From Musa acuminata AAA Group (lineage: Eukaryota > Streptophyta > Magnoliopsida > Zingiberales > Musaceae), in assembly GCF_036884655.1 (NCBI RefSeq), contig NC_088348.1, forward strand, positions 22,805,501 to 22,869,500: DNA of 64,000 bases, in the 5' to 3' direction. The position numbers were made by a program, and so were the translations under genes. The notes under the pieces are model-generated. The model ran no database searches. It worked only from the letters and a program-made list of their open reading frames with translations, and was not told where the DNA came from. This document shows positions 34,188 to 45,799 of this stretch, in pieces; positions within the stretch are counted from its first letter, which is position 1; each line of letters opens with the position of its first letter.

Positions 34188-34704
34188 CTTTCCTTGTACA
34201 ATCATCACATTTCAGTTTACGTTTACGTTTTGATTTCAATCATAACTATTTACTGCCTTCTACGATCTTACGAATAAGTTTTTAAGTTCAGAATTTTCTG
34301 AATCTACGTTTAGACGTAAATCTGCGTTTAGACGTAAATATGCTTTTTCGCATGATGATCTTATTGCAGATTGCATTTATGTTTTGAGCTGTACAATAGC
34401 AGCACACTGCCTTTATACTTCTGCTTAAACTGCGTCTTATCTAATCAAGTGATTTACGAATCGACACTTAGACGTAAATCTGTTTCTTTGTACGAACGTC
34501 GGATTTCAATTTGCGTCGATATTCTGGTTTTCATCATAGCTGCAAACTGCCTGCATAGATTGACTGTAACCTTGCTTAGTATCAACTTTCATACAGAGTT
34601 GTCTTTATCGTTCAAACGCAGCTTTCGGTTTTAATCGCAGAAAGTTTTCCGCTGCACTAATTCACCCCCCCCCCCCCCCTCTTAGTGCTCTCGATCATAA
34701 CAAT

Positions 34705-34716
34705 TGGTATCAGAGC
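34705..34716 (+). other. Primer binding site of the complete family C element
   Basis: TGGTATCAGAGC, two bases after the LTR end. Confidence 0.92.
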
Positions 34717-34752
34717 GGGGTATTTCTCATTTCGGATTTACACCCGAGAGAA

Positions 34753-35667
34753 ATGGCTCTTCAAGAGGGCTTTTCAGTCTTTCGTCCACCGTTCTTTAAC
34801 GGATTGGACTACACTTATTGGAAAACTCGAATGAGAGTTTTCTTGATTTCTCTAAATCTGGATTTATGGAATATCGTGGAAAACAGTTTTCAACTTCCCT
34901 CTAAACCGATGAATGAATGGTCGGATTTAGAGAAGAAGTATTTTTCTTTAAATGCAAAGGCTATGAATGCCTTATTTTGCGCTTTGGACAAAAATGAGTT
35001 CAATCGGGTTTCTTTGTGCGAAACGGCTTTCGATATTTGGCGTACTCTTGAAATCACGCACAAGGGAACTAGTAGAGTCAAAGACTCGAAAGTTAATATT
35101 TTACTGCATGATTTCGAGCTTTTTCATATGAAACCAAGCGAAACCGTTGTTGACATGTACATCCGTTTTACGGATGTCGTCAATGGTTTAAAATCACTTG
35201 GTAAAAGCTTTTCGGATTTTGAACTCGTTAACAAAGTTTTGCGCTCACTTTCTAAAACTTGGGATTCAAAAGTAACTGCTATTCAAGAATCGAAAAACTT
35301 GAACCAATTTCCACTTGAAGAACTAATTGGTTCATTGATCACATATGAAATGACGTGCAATGCACATGAAGAACTTTAGAACCACCTTCCAAAGAACAGG
35401 AAGGATTTGGGACATAGAACATTTGAAGACCACTCGAGCATAAGCTCAAGTGATGGTGAACTTAAACTACAAATGAAACAAAAATTAAAAAGTAAAAAGA
35501 ACGGAACTACTTGCTTTGAACGCAAGAAGAAGAACAAAAACTGGGATGAATCGAGCTCCTCCGAAGACGAGGAGAAAATCAACAAAGGCGAGGTGGCAAA
35601 CTACGCCTTTACGCCTTTCGACGCTGAGGTAATCAAAATGCCTTTAATTTACTTTGAAATTACATGA
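34753..35667 (+). pseudogene. Copia gag of the complete family C element
   Basis: ATG at 34753 follows the primer site by about 35 bp. The frame is open for 208 codons: PPFFNGLDYTYWKTRMRVF, LDLWNIVEN, NAKAMNALFCALDKNEFNRV, FELFHMKPSETVVDMYIRF. A TAG at 35377-35379 comes just after CNAHEEL. The reading frame then continues with HLPKNRKDL and acidic, serine-rich sequence to about 35667. The CCHC zinc knuckle expected next is absent and AT-rich DNA follows, so gag is both interrupted and truncated. Confidence 0.9.
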
Positions 35668-38600
35668 TGCTTTTCATAAAGCATTTCTCCTTTTTTAATT
35701 TTCTTGAAAATTGCATGTTTAATAATTTTATAATGAAAATACAAACAATTAGGAATCATGCTTATCATTCTAGTAATTTTGAAAATAATCATGAAAATTG
35801 CATGTTTATGATAAACAAAATGATTTTGATTAAAAATACCTTATGAAATCATGCTATATGTGGTTGAGAAGTAATAATGTGTATCATATTGATTTCCATT
35901 GTTATTTCTCGATTTTGAGTATATGAAATCATGTTTAATTTGAAGTTATGATTAATGAGTATATATTTTTGAAATTATGTATGATGATTCTTGATTATCG
36001 ATTTTCATGATAATAATAGTGGCTTTAAAAAAATTGATGCATGTTTTCATAAATGAAAAGGCATGCTAACATGAAATCGACCACTTAAAATGAAACACTT
36101 AAAAAGGGAAAAATATATTATCAATGAAATCATGAATCTATTTATGTTATAAATTTTGTGAGCCATAAAAATGATTTTGATGATTCAAATTTGAAATGAG
36201 TTTTATTAAAATCATGATCTTGATTTTTCTCTTGAATGATTGTAACTTGTATTCCTTGATATGATTTTTATGCAATTCTTTGTATTTATGAAATATTTAT
36301 CTCATCACCCAATTATTTCTTTTTCAATATTCCTCAAGTGATGATATGAATGCATGAGATATTCATGAATTTATTTTGATGTATGCAAATGAGAAGCTTC
36401 GATCATGCATGGTAGAATGCAATGTGACAAATTAATACCATGATGATTTAAAATATTTATGATTTGGAATGATGCATATGTTTTTTTTATGATGTGTATC
36501 ATGAATGCTTTAAATGATAAATTTTTGGAATCATGATTAAAATGAAGTGATAAATACTTAAAAAATATTGATTTAATGTTCGGTATCATGAATACTTCAT
36601 TATCATACATTAAAATAGTGATAAATATTTTGAAAATAAATGATTGTATCATGTTAGATGATTTTATATATTGTGCATGATAAGCTATAAGTGGTGATTG
36701 AAACAATGATTGAAATAATATGAATAATAATTTGGAATCATGCATATAATAATGAGTTTATATGTTTTGAAAATGTGCATGTTTTAATTTGATAATATAA
36801 TGATGCACAAATGAGATTGATACTAACCTTTGTCATGATTTAAAAATTGATGTAAAGGGTTTTTCCCTTCTTTTTGACAATGACAAAAGAGGAGATAGCT
36901 AGCTTGCACAATTCAAGAAGAAAGCAAAAATTGCACTTCTCAAAAAAGAAGAAATTGCTATCTTGAACATCACCAAGAAGTGCTATCTTGCAAATCTCAA
37001 GACACACAAATGCAATCATGCAAAATTTGTAATTTTGCACATCATTAAAATTTATGATGCTTTGGTGATTATGCATGTTCTAAAATGTTATAAAATTCAC
37101 TAGCTTGCATGATGTAGAACTTAGCTATATTGAACATCACCAAGGAATGCTATCTTGCCTATCTCAAGAAGTAAAAAGTTAACTTGCACATCTAGCAAAA
37201 CTTATATTTCAAGAAGCAAGAGTTGCTTTTTTTAACATCTCAAAATTGCTAGCTTGCGAGCCTTAAAATGTAGAAATTTTTTGCTAGCTTGAATATGGTA
37301 AACTTGCTATCATACTACCATGATGATGAGCATACCTTATCTTCATGATTATATTTGAAAAACTATGGCAAAAATCTGTCCGAATGATTAAACCTGTTAA
37401 AATTATTTTTCGGACTTTTTTGATTAAATGATCAAATCACTTGATTGCCATAATGATTTTACACAATTACTTGCCATGATTACATGTTAGAAATTATGTG
37501 CTTGAATACAAAAATTTCCATGATAATAAGCATGTTTTACCTTCATGATTGTAATTGAATATCTCTAGTAAAACCCTGTCCGAATGTATGAAAGTGTCAA
37601 ATTTCATTTTCGGATTTTCTTGATCCTAACAATTGGATTTTCTTGATACATTATCCTCTTCCGAATTTAACAAGCATATGTCATATCAAGTTTAATTCAC
37701 ATCATTGATTTTTGACATATGGAATCATCTAGCAAATGCACTTATCATGTGAAAAATATTTTTCGAGAAACATATTTGATGATTCCCTCTTATAAAAGGA
37801 AGATATTTTTACATACAAGGATTTGACTCACTTACATATCTTAATCCTTGCAAAAATGAAGTGTGCTTTAATATCTTATCAATTTGAACTTCATATATGG
37901 CTTTCCTCCTTCATGTAAAAAGATAACAAATAAAAAGGAAGAAGCAATAAAAGCTATCTCCATGTCATGTTTTCCTCGAGATGTTTGCATAATTGGTATC
38001 CTATCACTCATTGTTGGAAAATGACATGAACCAACTTATGACATCACACTTATATTTAAAATTTGCTTATATCGGTCTCCTTGTTGTTGATGACAAAGGG
38101 GGAGAAATGTATAAATTGATACTATGAGTGCCATATTTGAAGAATATGAATAGATGTTATGAATGCCATATTATGATGAGATATCAAAAGCAGCATTCAT
38201 ATGAATAGGTGCTATGAATGTCATATCATGTTAAGATATCAAGAAATTGAATCGCAATTTTACATGTTGATATCTTACCATTTGATGATAGCAAACTTGC
38301 ATGATGGTAACAATAGATATTATGTTTTTCATGCAATGAGTTAAAACTTACATCACAAACACTTGATTGTGATACTTCTCCTTTTTGTTGATGACAAAGG
38401 GGGAGAAGTATGTTGATGACATCACATGTTATGCATAAGTTTATGATGACATGTTGCTTGGATTTTTGAATCCAAGAGTTTCTATCAATATGGCATATTG
38501 ATAGGGGGAGTTTGTTTAAACTCTAGGAGTTAAGGTTAACTCCGTTTATGATGACATGTTGCTTAGATTTTTGAATCTAAGAGTTTCTATCAATATGGCA

Positions 38601-38672
38601 TATTGATAGGGGGAGTTTGTTTAAACTCCGGGAGTTAAGATTAGCTCCGTCATCAAGTAGTTGTCATCATCA
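35668..38672 (+). other. AT-rich non-coding interior of the complete family C element
   Basis: About 3 kb replaces pol. It holds many near-repeats of short words such as ATCATGATT and GCTATCTTGCACATC, and only short frames. Three TTGATGACAAAGGGGGAGAA-like segments (about 38088, 38388, 38665) resemble the region before the polypurine tract. Confidence 0.7.
38440..38649 (+). repeat. Tandem duplication of a 105-bp unit with a polypurine-like core
   Basis: The unit begins TTTATGATGACATGTTGCTT, contains GATAGGGGGAGTTTG and ends near TTAGCTCCGT. It is present twice head to tail with few differences, directly before the true polypurine tract. Confidence 0.85.
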
Positions 38673-38684
38673 AAAAGGGGGAGA
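38673..38684 (+). other. Polypurine tract of the complete family C element
   Basis: AAAAAGGGGGAGA, directly before the 3' LTR start TGTTGAATCTCG. Confidence 0.88.
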
Positions 38685-38685
38685 T

Positions 38686-40927
38686 TGTTGAATCTCGTAT
38701 TTTGATGATGAAACTACTTGATATATGTTTATGATTTAATCTGCGTTTTGAGTGACGCAGGGTGCTTCGATCAGGATGAGACAATTAAAGCAGGAACATC
38801 ATGTTGTGCCGGAGGAACATGTCAAAAGATTGGACGTCGGGCCGGTGGATCGGTCGACGTATCGACAGAAGGCTTCGGGCCGTGGACTCGAGCATCGGGC
38901 CAAAAAGAGCGAGTATTGTGCCAAGGATATCGGAGTTGCGGAGTCAACTGGCCGATTGGGCAATAGGCTGCAGGAAAGGACGATGCGCCGAAGAATCGGA
39001 CGAAGCGTCGAGGGACCAATGACATGCCGGACAACTTGGTTAATTGCTTAGGATTAATTGTCTCGATCGAAGTTTTTGTTTTTGTGTGTGCAGGATTAAC
39101 TACGATGGAAGAAAGACATGCAGCAGGAGTTGCGCCGGAGTCATGACAATGATCACGTTGGAAGTTCGAGAGCTCGACGGAAGTTCGGACAGTCGTCGGA
39201 GGTTCTGCGGGAACAAATCCAAGAAGTCCAGAAGCTTGCCAAAGGAGCTCATCGGAACTTGCCAAGTGGATCGTCGCAAGTCCAGGAGTTTGCCGGAAGT
39301 CCGCAGGAGCATCACCGAGGGTTCGTCGGATGATCGACGAAAGTTCGCCGGAAACTCGCCGGAAGAAGCGATTGACGCACCGGAGCAAGCTGCAGAATAT
39401 GTCTTAGGAAATAATCGTAGTTAGCACATTGATTAAGTTAGAAATGGGAGGTGATCCCATTAGCTTAATCTTGGGCCAATTGGGCCCCTGAAGAACTCAA
39501 ATTGGGTCGAATGGATCAACCCATTCGGACCCAGGTTGCTGTGGGAGGTGCAACCGCCCAAGCAGGGAGGTAGCACCGCCCAGGCTATGTCTCCCAGCAA
39601 GACTGGGCGGTGCAACCGCCCCAGCCAAGAGGTGCAATCGCCCAGGGCTCAGTCTCCGAGCGAGACTGGGCGGTGCAACCTCCTCTGTCAAGAGGTAGCA
39701 CCGCTAGAGCTCAAGTTTCGAGCTCTGCCAGGCGGTGCAACCTCTCCAGTCAGGCGATGCAACCGCCTAAGCTCAGTCTTCGAGCTCTGGCAGAGAGGTG
39801 CAACCGCCCCTGACAGAGGTGGCACCGCCCAGAGGCTCAGTCTTCGAGCTCTGCCAGGCGGTGCAACCGCCCTAGTCAGGAGGTGCAACCGCCTGATCTC
39901 GGAATTCCGGGAATTGACAGATTTGAGCTCCAAATTTGAACTGGGTTGGGGCCTATAAATACCCCACCCATTCAGCACTGAAAGCATAGAACACACACTC
40001 GAAATCTTGCTATCTTTCTGTGTTTCTTAGAGCTCAAAACTGCTAGTTCTCCTCTTTCTATTCTTCAAGTTTGAGTTGTAAAGAGAGGAGAGAAAACTTC
40101 TGTAAGGGTTGTCTCCTAAGCCCATCAAAAGGAGTAAATCTGTAAGAGGGTGGTTAGCCTTCGCCTATTGAAGGAAGGCTTCTAGTTGACGTCGGTGACC
40201 TCGTCGGTGGAGGAAGCCAAAAGTGGAGTAGGTCAAGATTGACCGAACCACTCTAAATCTCGGTTTGCATTTCCTTTAAGTATTTTACCTTCACTGCAAA
40301 CTTCTCAATAGCTTACTGCCCTCTGTGATTTTACAAACGAGTTTCAACGTTTAGACATAAATCTGCGTTTAGACGTAAATCTACGTTTAGACGTAAATCG
40401 GCTTTCCTTGTACAATCATCACATTTCTGTTTACCTTTACGTTTTGATTTCAATCATAACTATTTACTGCCTTCTACGATCTTACGAATAAGTTTTTAAG
40501 TTCAGAATTTTCTGAATCTACGTTTAGACGTAAATCTGCGTTTAGACGTAAATCTGCTTTTTCGCATGATGATCTTATTGCAGATTGCATTTACGTTTTG
40601 AGTTGTACAATAGCAGCACACTGCCTTTATACTTCTGCTTAAACTGCGTCTTATCTAATCAAGTAATTTACGAATCGACACTTAGACGTAAATCTGTTTC
40701 TTTGTACGAACGTCGGATTTCAGTTTGCGCCGATATTCTGGTTTTCATCATAGCTGCAAACTGCCTGCATAGATTGACTGTAACCTTACTTAGTATCAAC
40801 TTTCATACAAAGTTGTCTTTATCGTTCAAACGCAACTTTCGATTTTAATCGCAGAAAGTTTTCCGCTGCACTAATTCACCCCCCCCCCCCCCCCCCCCCC
40901 CCCCTCTTAGTGCTCTCGATCCTAACA
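38686..40927 (+). repeat. 3' LTR of the complete family C element
   Basis: 2242 bp, ending CCTAACA, then GTTTC. It is 11 bp longer than the 5' LTR, which equals the difference in the poly-C run (26 versus 15 C, about 40879-40904). Confidence 0.93.
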
Positions 40928-40932
40928 GTTTC
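40928..40932 (+). other. Target site duplication GTTTC, right copy
   Basis: Identical to 32467-32471. After it the minus-strand polyprotein of the host element resumes. Confidence 0.93.
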
Positions 40933-43881
40933 GGAAGAAGATGCATCAAAGTTGCTAGTTGGAGGAGAGGGTTCATTTAAATTCAAAGCATCAAATTAAG
41001 ATCATCATCAAACTCATTTTTCTTAAATTCAGAAACTTCATTAAAGACAACATGAATAGATTTTTCTATAACTAAAGTTCTTTTGTTAAAGATACGAAAG
41101 ACTTTAGAAATATAAGAATAGCTAAGAAAAATTCTTTCATCGGATTTTGCATCAAATTTTCCTAAGACATCTTTTTCATTCAAGATATAACATTTACAAC
41201 CGAAAACTTTAAAATATGAAACATTGGGTTTTTTGTTATTCCACAATTCATAACGAGTTTTGGAAAGTAATGGCCTTTCTAGAACCCTATTCATAACATA
41301 GCATGTCGTATTAACGACTTCGGCCCAAAAATATTTGGGTAGGCTATGTTCGTTTAATATGGTTCTTGTCATTTCTTATAAATTTCTATTTTTTTCTTTC
41401 TACTACTCCATTTTATTGAGGATTTCTCATAGTAGAGAAATTGTGGTTGTATCCATTTGATTCACAAAAATTTTGAAAATCACGATTTTGAAATTCGCCA
41501 CCGTGATCACTCCGAATTGATGATATCATAAAGCCTTTTTTATTTTGAATAAGTTTGCAAAACTTAGAAAAATACCTAAAGCAATCACTTTTGTATGCCA
41601 AGAAGTATCTTCAAGTATATCTACTATAATCGTCTATAATGATAAAGGCGTATTTGTTACCTCCTAGGCTTGATGTATCAATTGATCCAAATAAATCCAT
41701 ATGAATCAATTGCAATGGTCTAGAGGTGCTTATTTGATTCTTTGGTTTAAAACTACCGTTTATTTGTTTTCTTAGTTGACATGTATAACATATATTATCT
41801 TTAACGAACTTAATGTTAGGAATACCTCTTACAAGTTCTTTAGATGAGATTTGAGATATTAGTTTCATACTAGCTTGACCTAATCTTTTATGCCAAAGTC
41901 AAGTATCGTCATTCAAAATCAAAAAATACATTTCATTACAAAGATCATCAATGTCGATAGTGTATATATTATTTTATTTTAAGGCAATCATAGATGTATT
42001 TTTGCATAGTTTTTCAATAATGCAAGCATTGGATTCAAATCTAATTATGTATCCTTTATCATATAATTGACTAATGCTCAAAAGATTATGCTTTAAGTCA
42101 TCAACCAACAATACATCTTCAATCAAAAAGTAGGATTTGTTACCTATGGTTCCTTTGCCAATGATTTTACTCTTGTTGTTGTCTCTTGAGGTGACATACC
42201 CTTCGTCTAGGCTAGTGAGCTTAGAGAATTGAGACAGATCTCTGGTCATGTGTCTTGAGCATCTGCTATCAAGTTACTATCTCTTGCTCCTAGTTTGTGA
42301 TGGTAAACATTTCTACAAAAGAGGGTGATTTTTAGGTAGTCATTTGCCCTTGGGTACCTCAAAAATCGATCTACTTAACTTATCATTTTGTATAGAGTTC
42401 TTTATTGTTCCTTTAGGAACCTAAATCAATTTGTGTAGACTATATCTCTTAAGTGGACATTTATAGGCAACATATCTAAGTTTGAAACAAAAGTTGCATT
42501 TGGTGTGGGGTGATACATGCAAGGAAGAGCCATTAAAAAAGGTAGTTGGATTTTAGTGAGAGTTACTCACAAATCCGATTCCACCTCTTCTATGAACTTG
42601 ACCCATATTAGCAAAGATCATGTTCATTGACTTGCTACCAATCTTAAACTTTTTAAAGGTTTCTTTGAGTAGCAAGTTTTCCTTCGCCTGTAAGTGTTCA
42701 CACTTAGTATATGGAGGCAAAGAAGGATTATCATGCTTAAGTTTTTTAAATTCAACATTTAAAATGACATGATCATTTTTCAAATAGTTATACTTTTTAC
42801 TCGAAGATCTACATTCATCAAAAAATTCATGAAAAGTACTTAAAAACTCTTCAAAAGATAAATTTATATTTAATGAACTACTTACCTCATCTCCGATAGT
42901 TATTAGTGTGTAGTGAGCAACTTGCTCTATGTTGGTTGGCTCCTCTTCTTTGGATGAACAACTTGAGTCATCCCAAGTTGCTTTAAGAGTCTTCTTTTTC
43001 TTTGGTTGCTTCTTCTTTGCTTAGGTTCGCTTTTGAAATATCCCGGCTTCTTGCATTCATAGCATATAACTTGTTCTTTCTTGCATTCAAATTTATTTTT
43101 AGAATCATTTTTAAATTTATTCCTTTTTATGAATTTTTTGGTCAAGAGTGCCAAGTCATCATCATAGTCCTCATCACTTGAATTTTCTTTCAAGTAGTCA
43201 TCTTGAGTTCTTAGTGTTATATCCTTCCTGTTCTTTGGAAGGTTGTTCTCAAGCTCTTCATGAGCATTGCAAGTCATCTCATGAATCATTAGTGACCTGA
43301 TAAGTTTTTCGAGAGAAAAGTTATTTAAATCCTTGGCCTTTTGAATGACCATTACTTTAGGGTCCCAACTCTTTGGAAGGGATCTCAATATTTTATTAAC
43401 AAGTTCAAAGTTCAAAAAATATTTGCCAAGAGCTTTTAAACTATTGACGGCATCCGTAAAATGGGTATATATATCGATAATAGTCTCGTTTGGTTTCATC
43501 TGAAACAATTCATAAGTATGAACTAAAAGATTTATCTTCGACTGATTTACTATACTAGTGCCTTTGTGAGTGATTTCGGGTGTGCCAAATATCAAAAGTC
43601 TTTTCACAAATAGACACTCGATTGAACTTGTTTTTATATAATGCGCAAAACAAGGCATTCATAGCCTTGGCATTTAAAGTGAAAGTCTTCTTCTCTAACT
43701 CATTCCAATCGCTCATTGGAAGAGAAGACTTTTGAAAGTCATTTTCTACAAGGTTCTATAACTCAAAATACATTGAAATTAGAAAAATCCTTATTCTAGT
43801 CTTCTAATATATGTAATATGTCCCATTGAAGATAGGTGGACGTATAATTAAATGACCCTCTTGGTTGCTGGCAAATGTCAT
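40933..43881 (-). pseudogene. Copia gag, protease and integrase (broken), 5' half of polyprotein
   Basis: Read leftward from ATG at 43881-43879. Gag shows FELVNKILRSLPKSWDPKV and CNAHEELENNLPKNRKD. Its zinc knuckle near 43050, CYECKKPGYFKSE, has lost the His and last Cys. Protease remnants CSRHMTRD lie near 42240, followed by DLKHNLLSISQLYDKGYII near 42090. Integrase has LWHKRLGQASM near 41880, NICYTCQLRKQ near 41780, QLIHMDLFGSID near 41715, SIRSDHGGEFQNRDF near 41510 and the FWAEVVNTTCYVMNR block near 41320. Stops or shifts fall at about 42930, 41970, 41870, 41610 and 41400. The polyprotein resumes beyond the nested element at 32466. Confidence 0.9.
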
Positions 43882-43917
43882 CTCTCTTAAGTTTCAAACC
43901 AAACAAGAGTGACCTTA

Positions 43918-43928
43918 CTCTGATACCA
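43918..43928 (-). other. Primer binding site of the minus-strand family C-like element
   Basis: The minus strand reads TGGTATCAGAG, two bases inside the LTR. Confidence 0.88.
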
Positions 43929-43930
43929 AT

Positions 43931-45252
43931 TGTTAGGATCAAGAGCGGCACTAAGAGGGGGGGGTTGAATTAGTGCAGTGAAAAAATTACGTCGATTCGA
44001 AAGACTTCGCACGATAAAAATTGGTTTCAACTCAAATCGTTTGTTTTACTTTGAATAAGTAGAGAAAAAAAGGTTTGGCAGTTTGCAATATAGTAAAGTT
44101 GAATGCAGTAAAGAGAATTTGCAGTAAGGAAAGAACACATCGGAATTTATAGTGGTTCAGTCGTTATGACCTACATCCACTTCTGATTCCTCCTCCGTCA
44201 AGGTCACCGACATCTACTAATGGTCCTCCTTCAATAAGCGAAGACTAATCACCTCTTTACAGTGCTTTCTCCTTTTCACGGGTTTAGGAGATAACCCTTA
44301 CAAGCCTCACTCCTCTTCTTGGATGATTACAAAGCTAAGAGAGGGAGGAGGAGGACTCTTCTCACTTTTATAACACTTTTAACACCCTAACACTTAAGAT
44401 TTTTCACACTTTTGATTACACTTTATCAACCTTACATACAGAAAAGGGTGGGATATTTATAGGCCCCAATGGTTTCAGAATTGGAGCCAAAAAGTGTCAC
44501 ATCCCCGGATTTCGGGGTACTAGCGGTACCACGATCATTATTGGGCGGTACTACCGCCTGCAGATTGACATTGGGGGGTAACACCGCCTAGTCTAGGTAG
44601 TACGATTGCTTGACAGAGCTGAGCTCTGGCAGTACCATCGCTTGACAACATTAACTATCGACGGTACCACTGCCCAGACCACCTGGGAGACTGAGTCACC
44701 AAGCGGTGCCACCGTCGGTCATGACTTCAGGTGCTAAATGAGCTATTCAATCTGACCTAATTCAATCATGTTAAGGGCCCAGTTGGCCCCTAACTGACTT
44801 AGTGGGATTACCTCCCAATCCTAACTCAACTTAAGATCTAACTACTAACTACAATAATTAAGATATTTAACAAAGCATTCTTGTTCCGGTTTGTCAATTG
44901 TTCTTCCGGTGAGCTTCCGACGATCTTCCGGCGAACTTCCGACGATCTCTCGATCATGTTCTGGTGGACTTTCGACAAGCTCTTGGACTTCACGATGATC
45001 TTCTTGGTGAGTTCTGATGAGCTCATTTGGCAAGCTCCTAGACTTCTCGGTTAATTCCGGTAGAACTTCCGACGAACGTTCGGACTTTCGATGAACTCTC
45101 GAACTCTCAACGAAGTCTCGATCTAGACTCCAGCCCATCATCTGCTTCATGTCTTACCGCTATCATAGTTAATCTTGCACACTTTTCTCAATATATATAT
45201 TAGATCAAACAATTTACTAATTGATTTCGTAATCAAAATATTAGATTCAACA
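43931..45252 (-). repeat. 5' LTR of the minus-strand family C-like element
   Basis: 1322 bp bounded by TGTTAGGATC on the plus side and AGATTCAACA at 45252. It carries palindromic GGCGGTACTACCGCC-type units at 44515-44720 and a G-run with CACTAAG near 43950, the reverse complement of the family C LTR end. Confidence 0.87.
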
Positions 45253-45749
45253 CTTAATATCTTGTTAACAAGTTCAAAATGAGAAAAACTTTTACCAAGT
45301 GCTTTTAGACCATTGACGACATTCGTAAACTCGGTGTACATGTCGCTAATGGTCTCGCTTTATTTCATGTGAAACAATTCATAAATATGAACTAAAAGAT
45401 AGATTTTTTACTCAACTCTACTCATGTCTTCATGTATGATTTCAAGTGTATGCCAAATGTCATAAGTCATTTCGCAAATAGAAACTCGATTGAATTCATT
45501 TTTATCCAAAGCATAAAATAAAGCATTCATAGCTTTGGCGTTCAAAGAGAAAGTCTTCTTCTCCAAATCATTCCAATCGTTCATTGGAAGAGAAGACTTT
45601 TGAAATCCATTTTCAATGATATTCCATAACTTAAAATCCATAGAAATCAAGAAAATCCTCATTCTAGTTTTCCAATAGATGTTGTCCGTTCCATTGAACA
45701 TGGGAGGACGTGTGATAGAATGACCCTCATGATTACCGATAAAAGTCAT
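45253..45749 (-). pseudogene. Copia gag fragment cut by insertion
   Basis: ATG at 45749 gives MTFIGNHEGHS, PPMFNGTDNIYWKTRMRIF, FKLWNIIENGFQ and NAKAMNALFYALDKNEFNRV. A stop at 45408 interrupts, then FHMK and VVNGLKALGKSFSHFELVNK follow to 45253. It is closely related to the gag at 34753. The frame is otherwise good, so damage is light. Confidence 0.87.
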
Positions 45750-45799
45750 CTCTCTTAGGTTTTAAATCAAATCGAGAGTAACCTTACTTTGATACCAAT

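Larger units (their letters stand above)
32472..34702 (+). repeat. 5' LTR of the complete family C element
   Basis: TGTTGAATCTCATATTTTG...GATCATAACA, 2231 bp. It contains a cluster of GGCGGT/ACCGCC hairpin units (33310-33690), a TATAAATACC box at 33740-33749, 18-bp tandem repeats at 34134-34187 and a run of 15 C near the end. The 188-codon minus-strand frame inside (32608-33174) also occurs in the 3' LTR only because the LTRs are copies. Confidence 0.93.
32472..40927 (+). mobile_element. Complete family C LTR retrotransposon, non-autonomous (gag only)
   Basis: LTRs of 2231 and 2242 bp, primer site, gag, about 3 kb of AT-rich non-coding DNA, polypurine tract and an exact 5-bp target duplication (GTTTC). 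No protease, integrase, RT or RNase H motif is found in the 3983-bp internal region, so it would need pol from a relative such as the minus-strand element around it. A hand comparison of the LTRs gives about 42 substitutions, mostly transitions, in roughly 2230 bp (about 2%), so insertion is fairly recent. Confidence 0.93.
30886..45252 (-). mobile_element. Minus-strand Ty1/copia element (family C-like, SIRE-type), carrying a nested insertion
   Basis: From right to left: 5' LTR (45252-43931), primer site, gag, protease, integrase, then the inserted element 32472-40927, then RT and RNase H down to about 30886, where it is cut. The 3' LTR is missing. Coding order and motifs are copia type. Its LTR is related to the family C LTRs. 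It lies within the gag of another minus-strand element that resumes at 45253. Confidence 0.88.
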
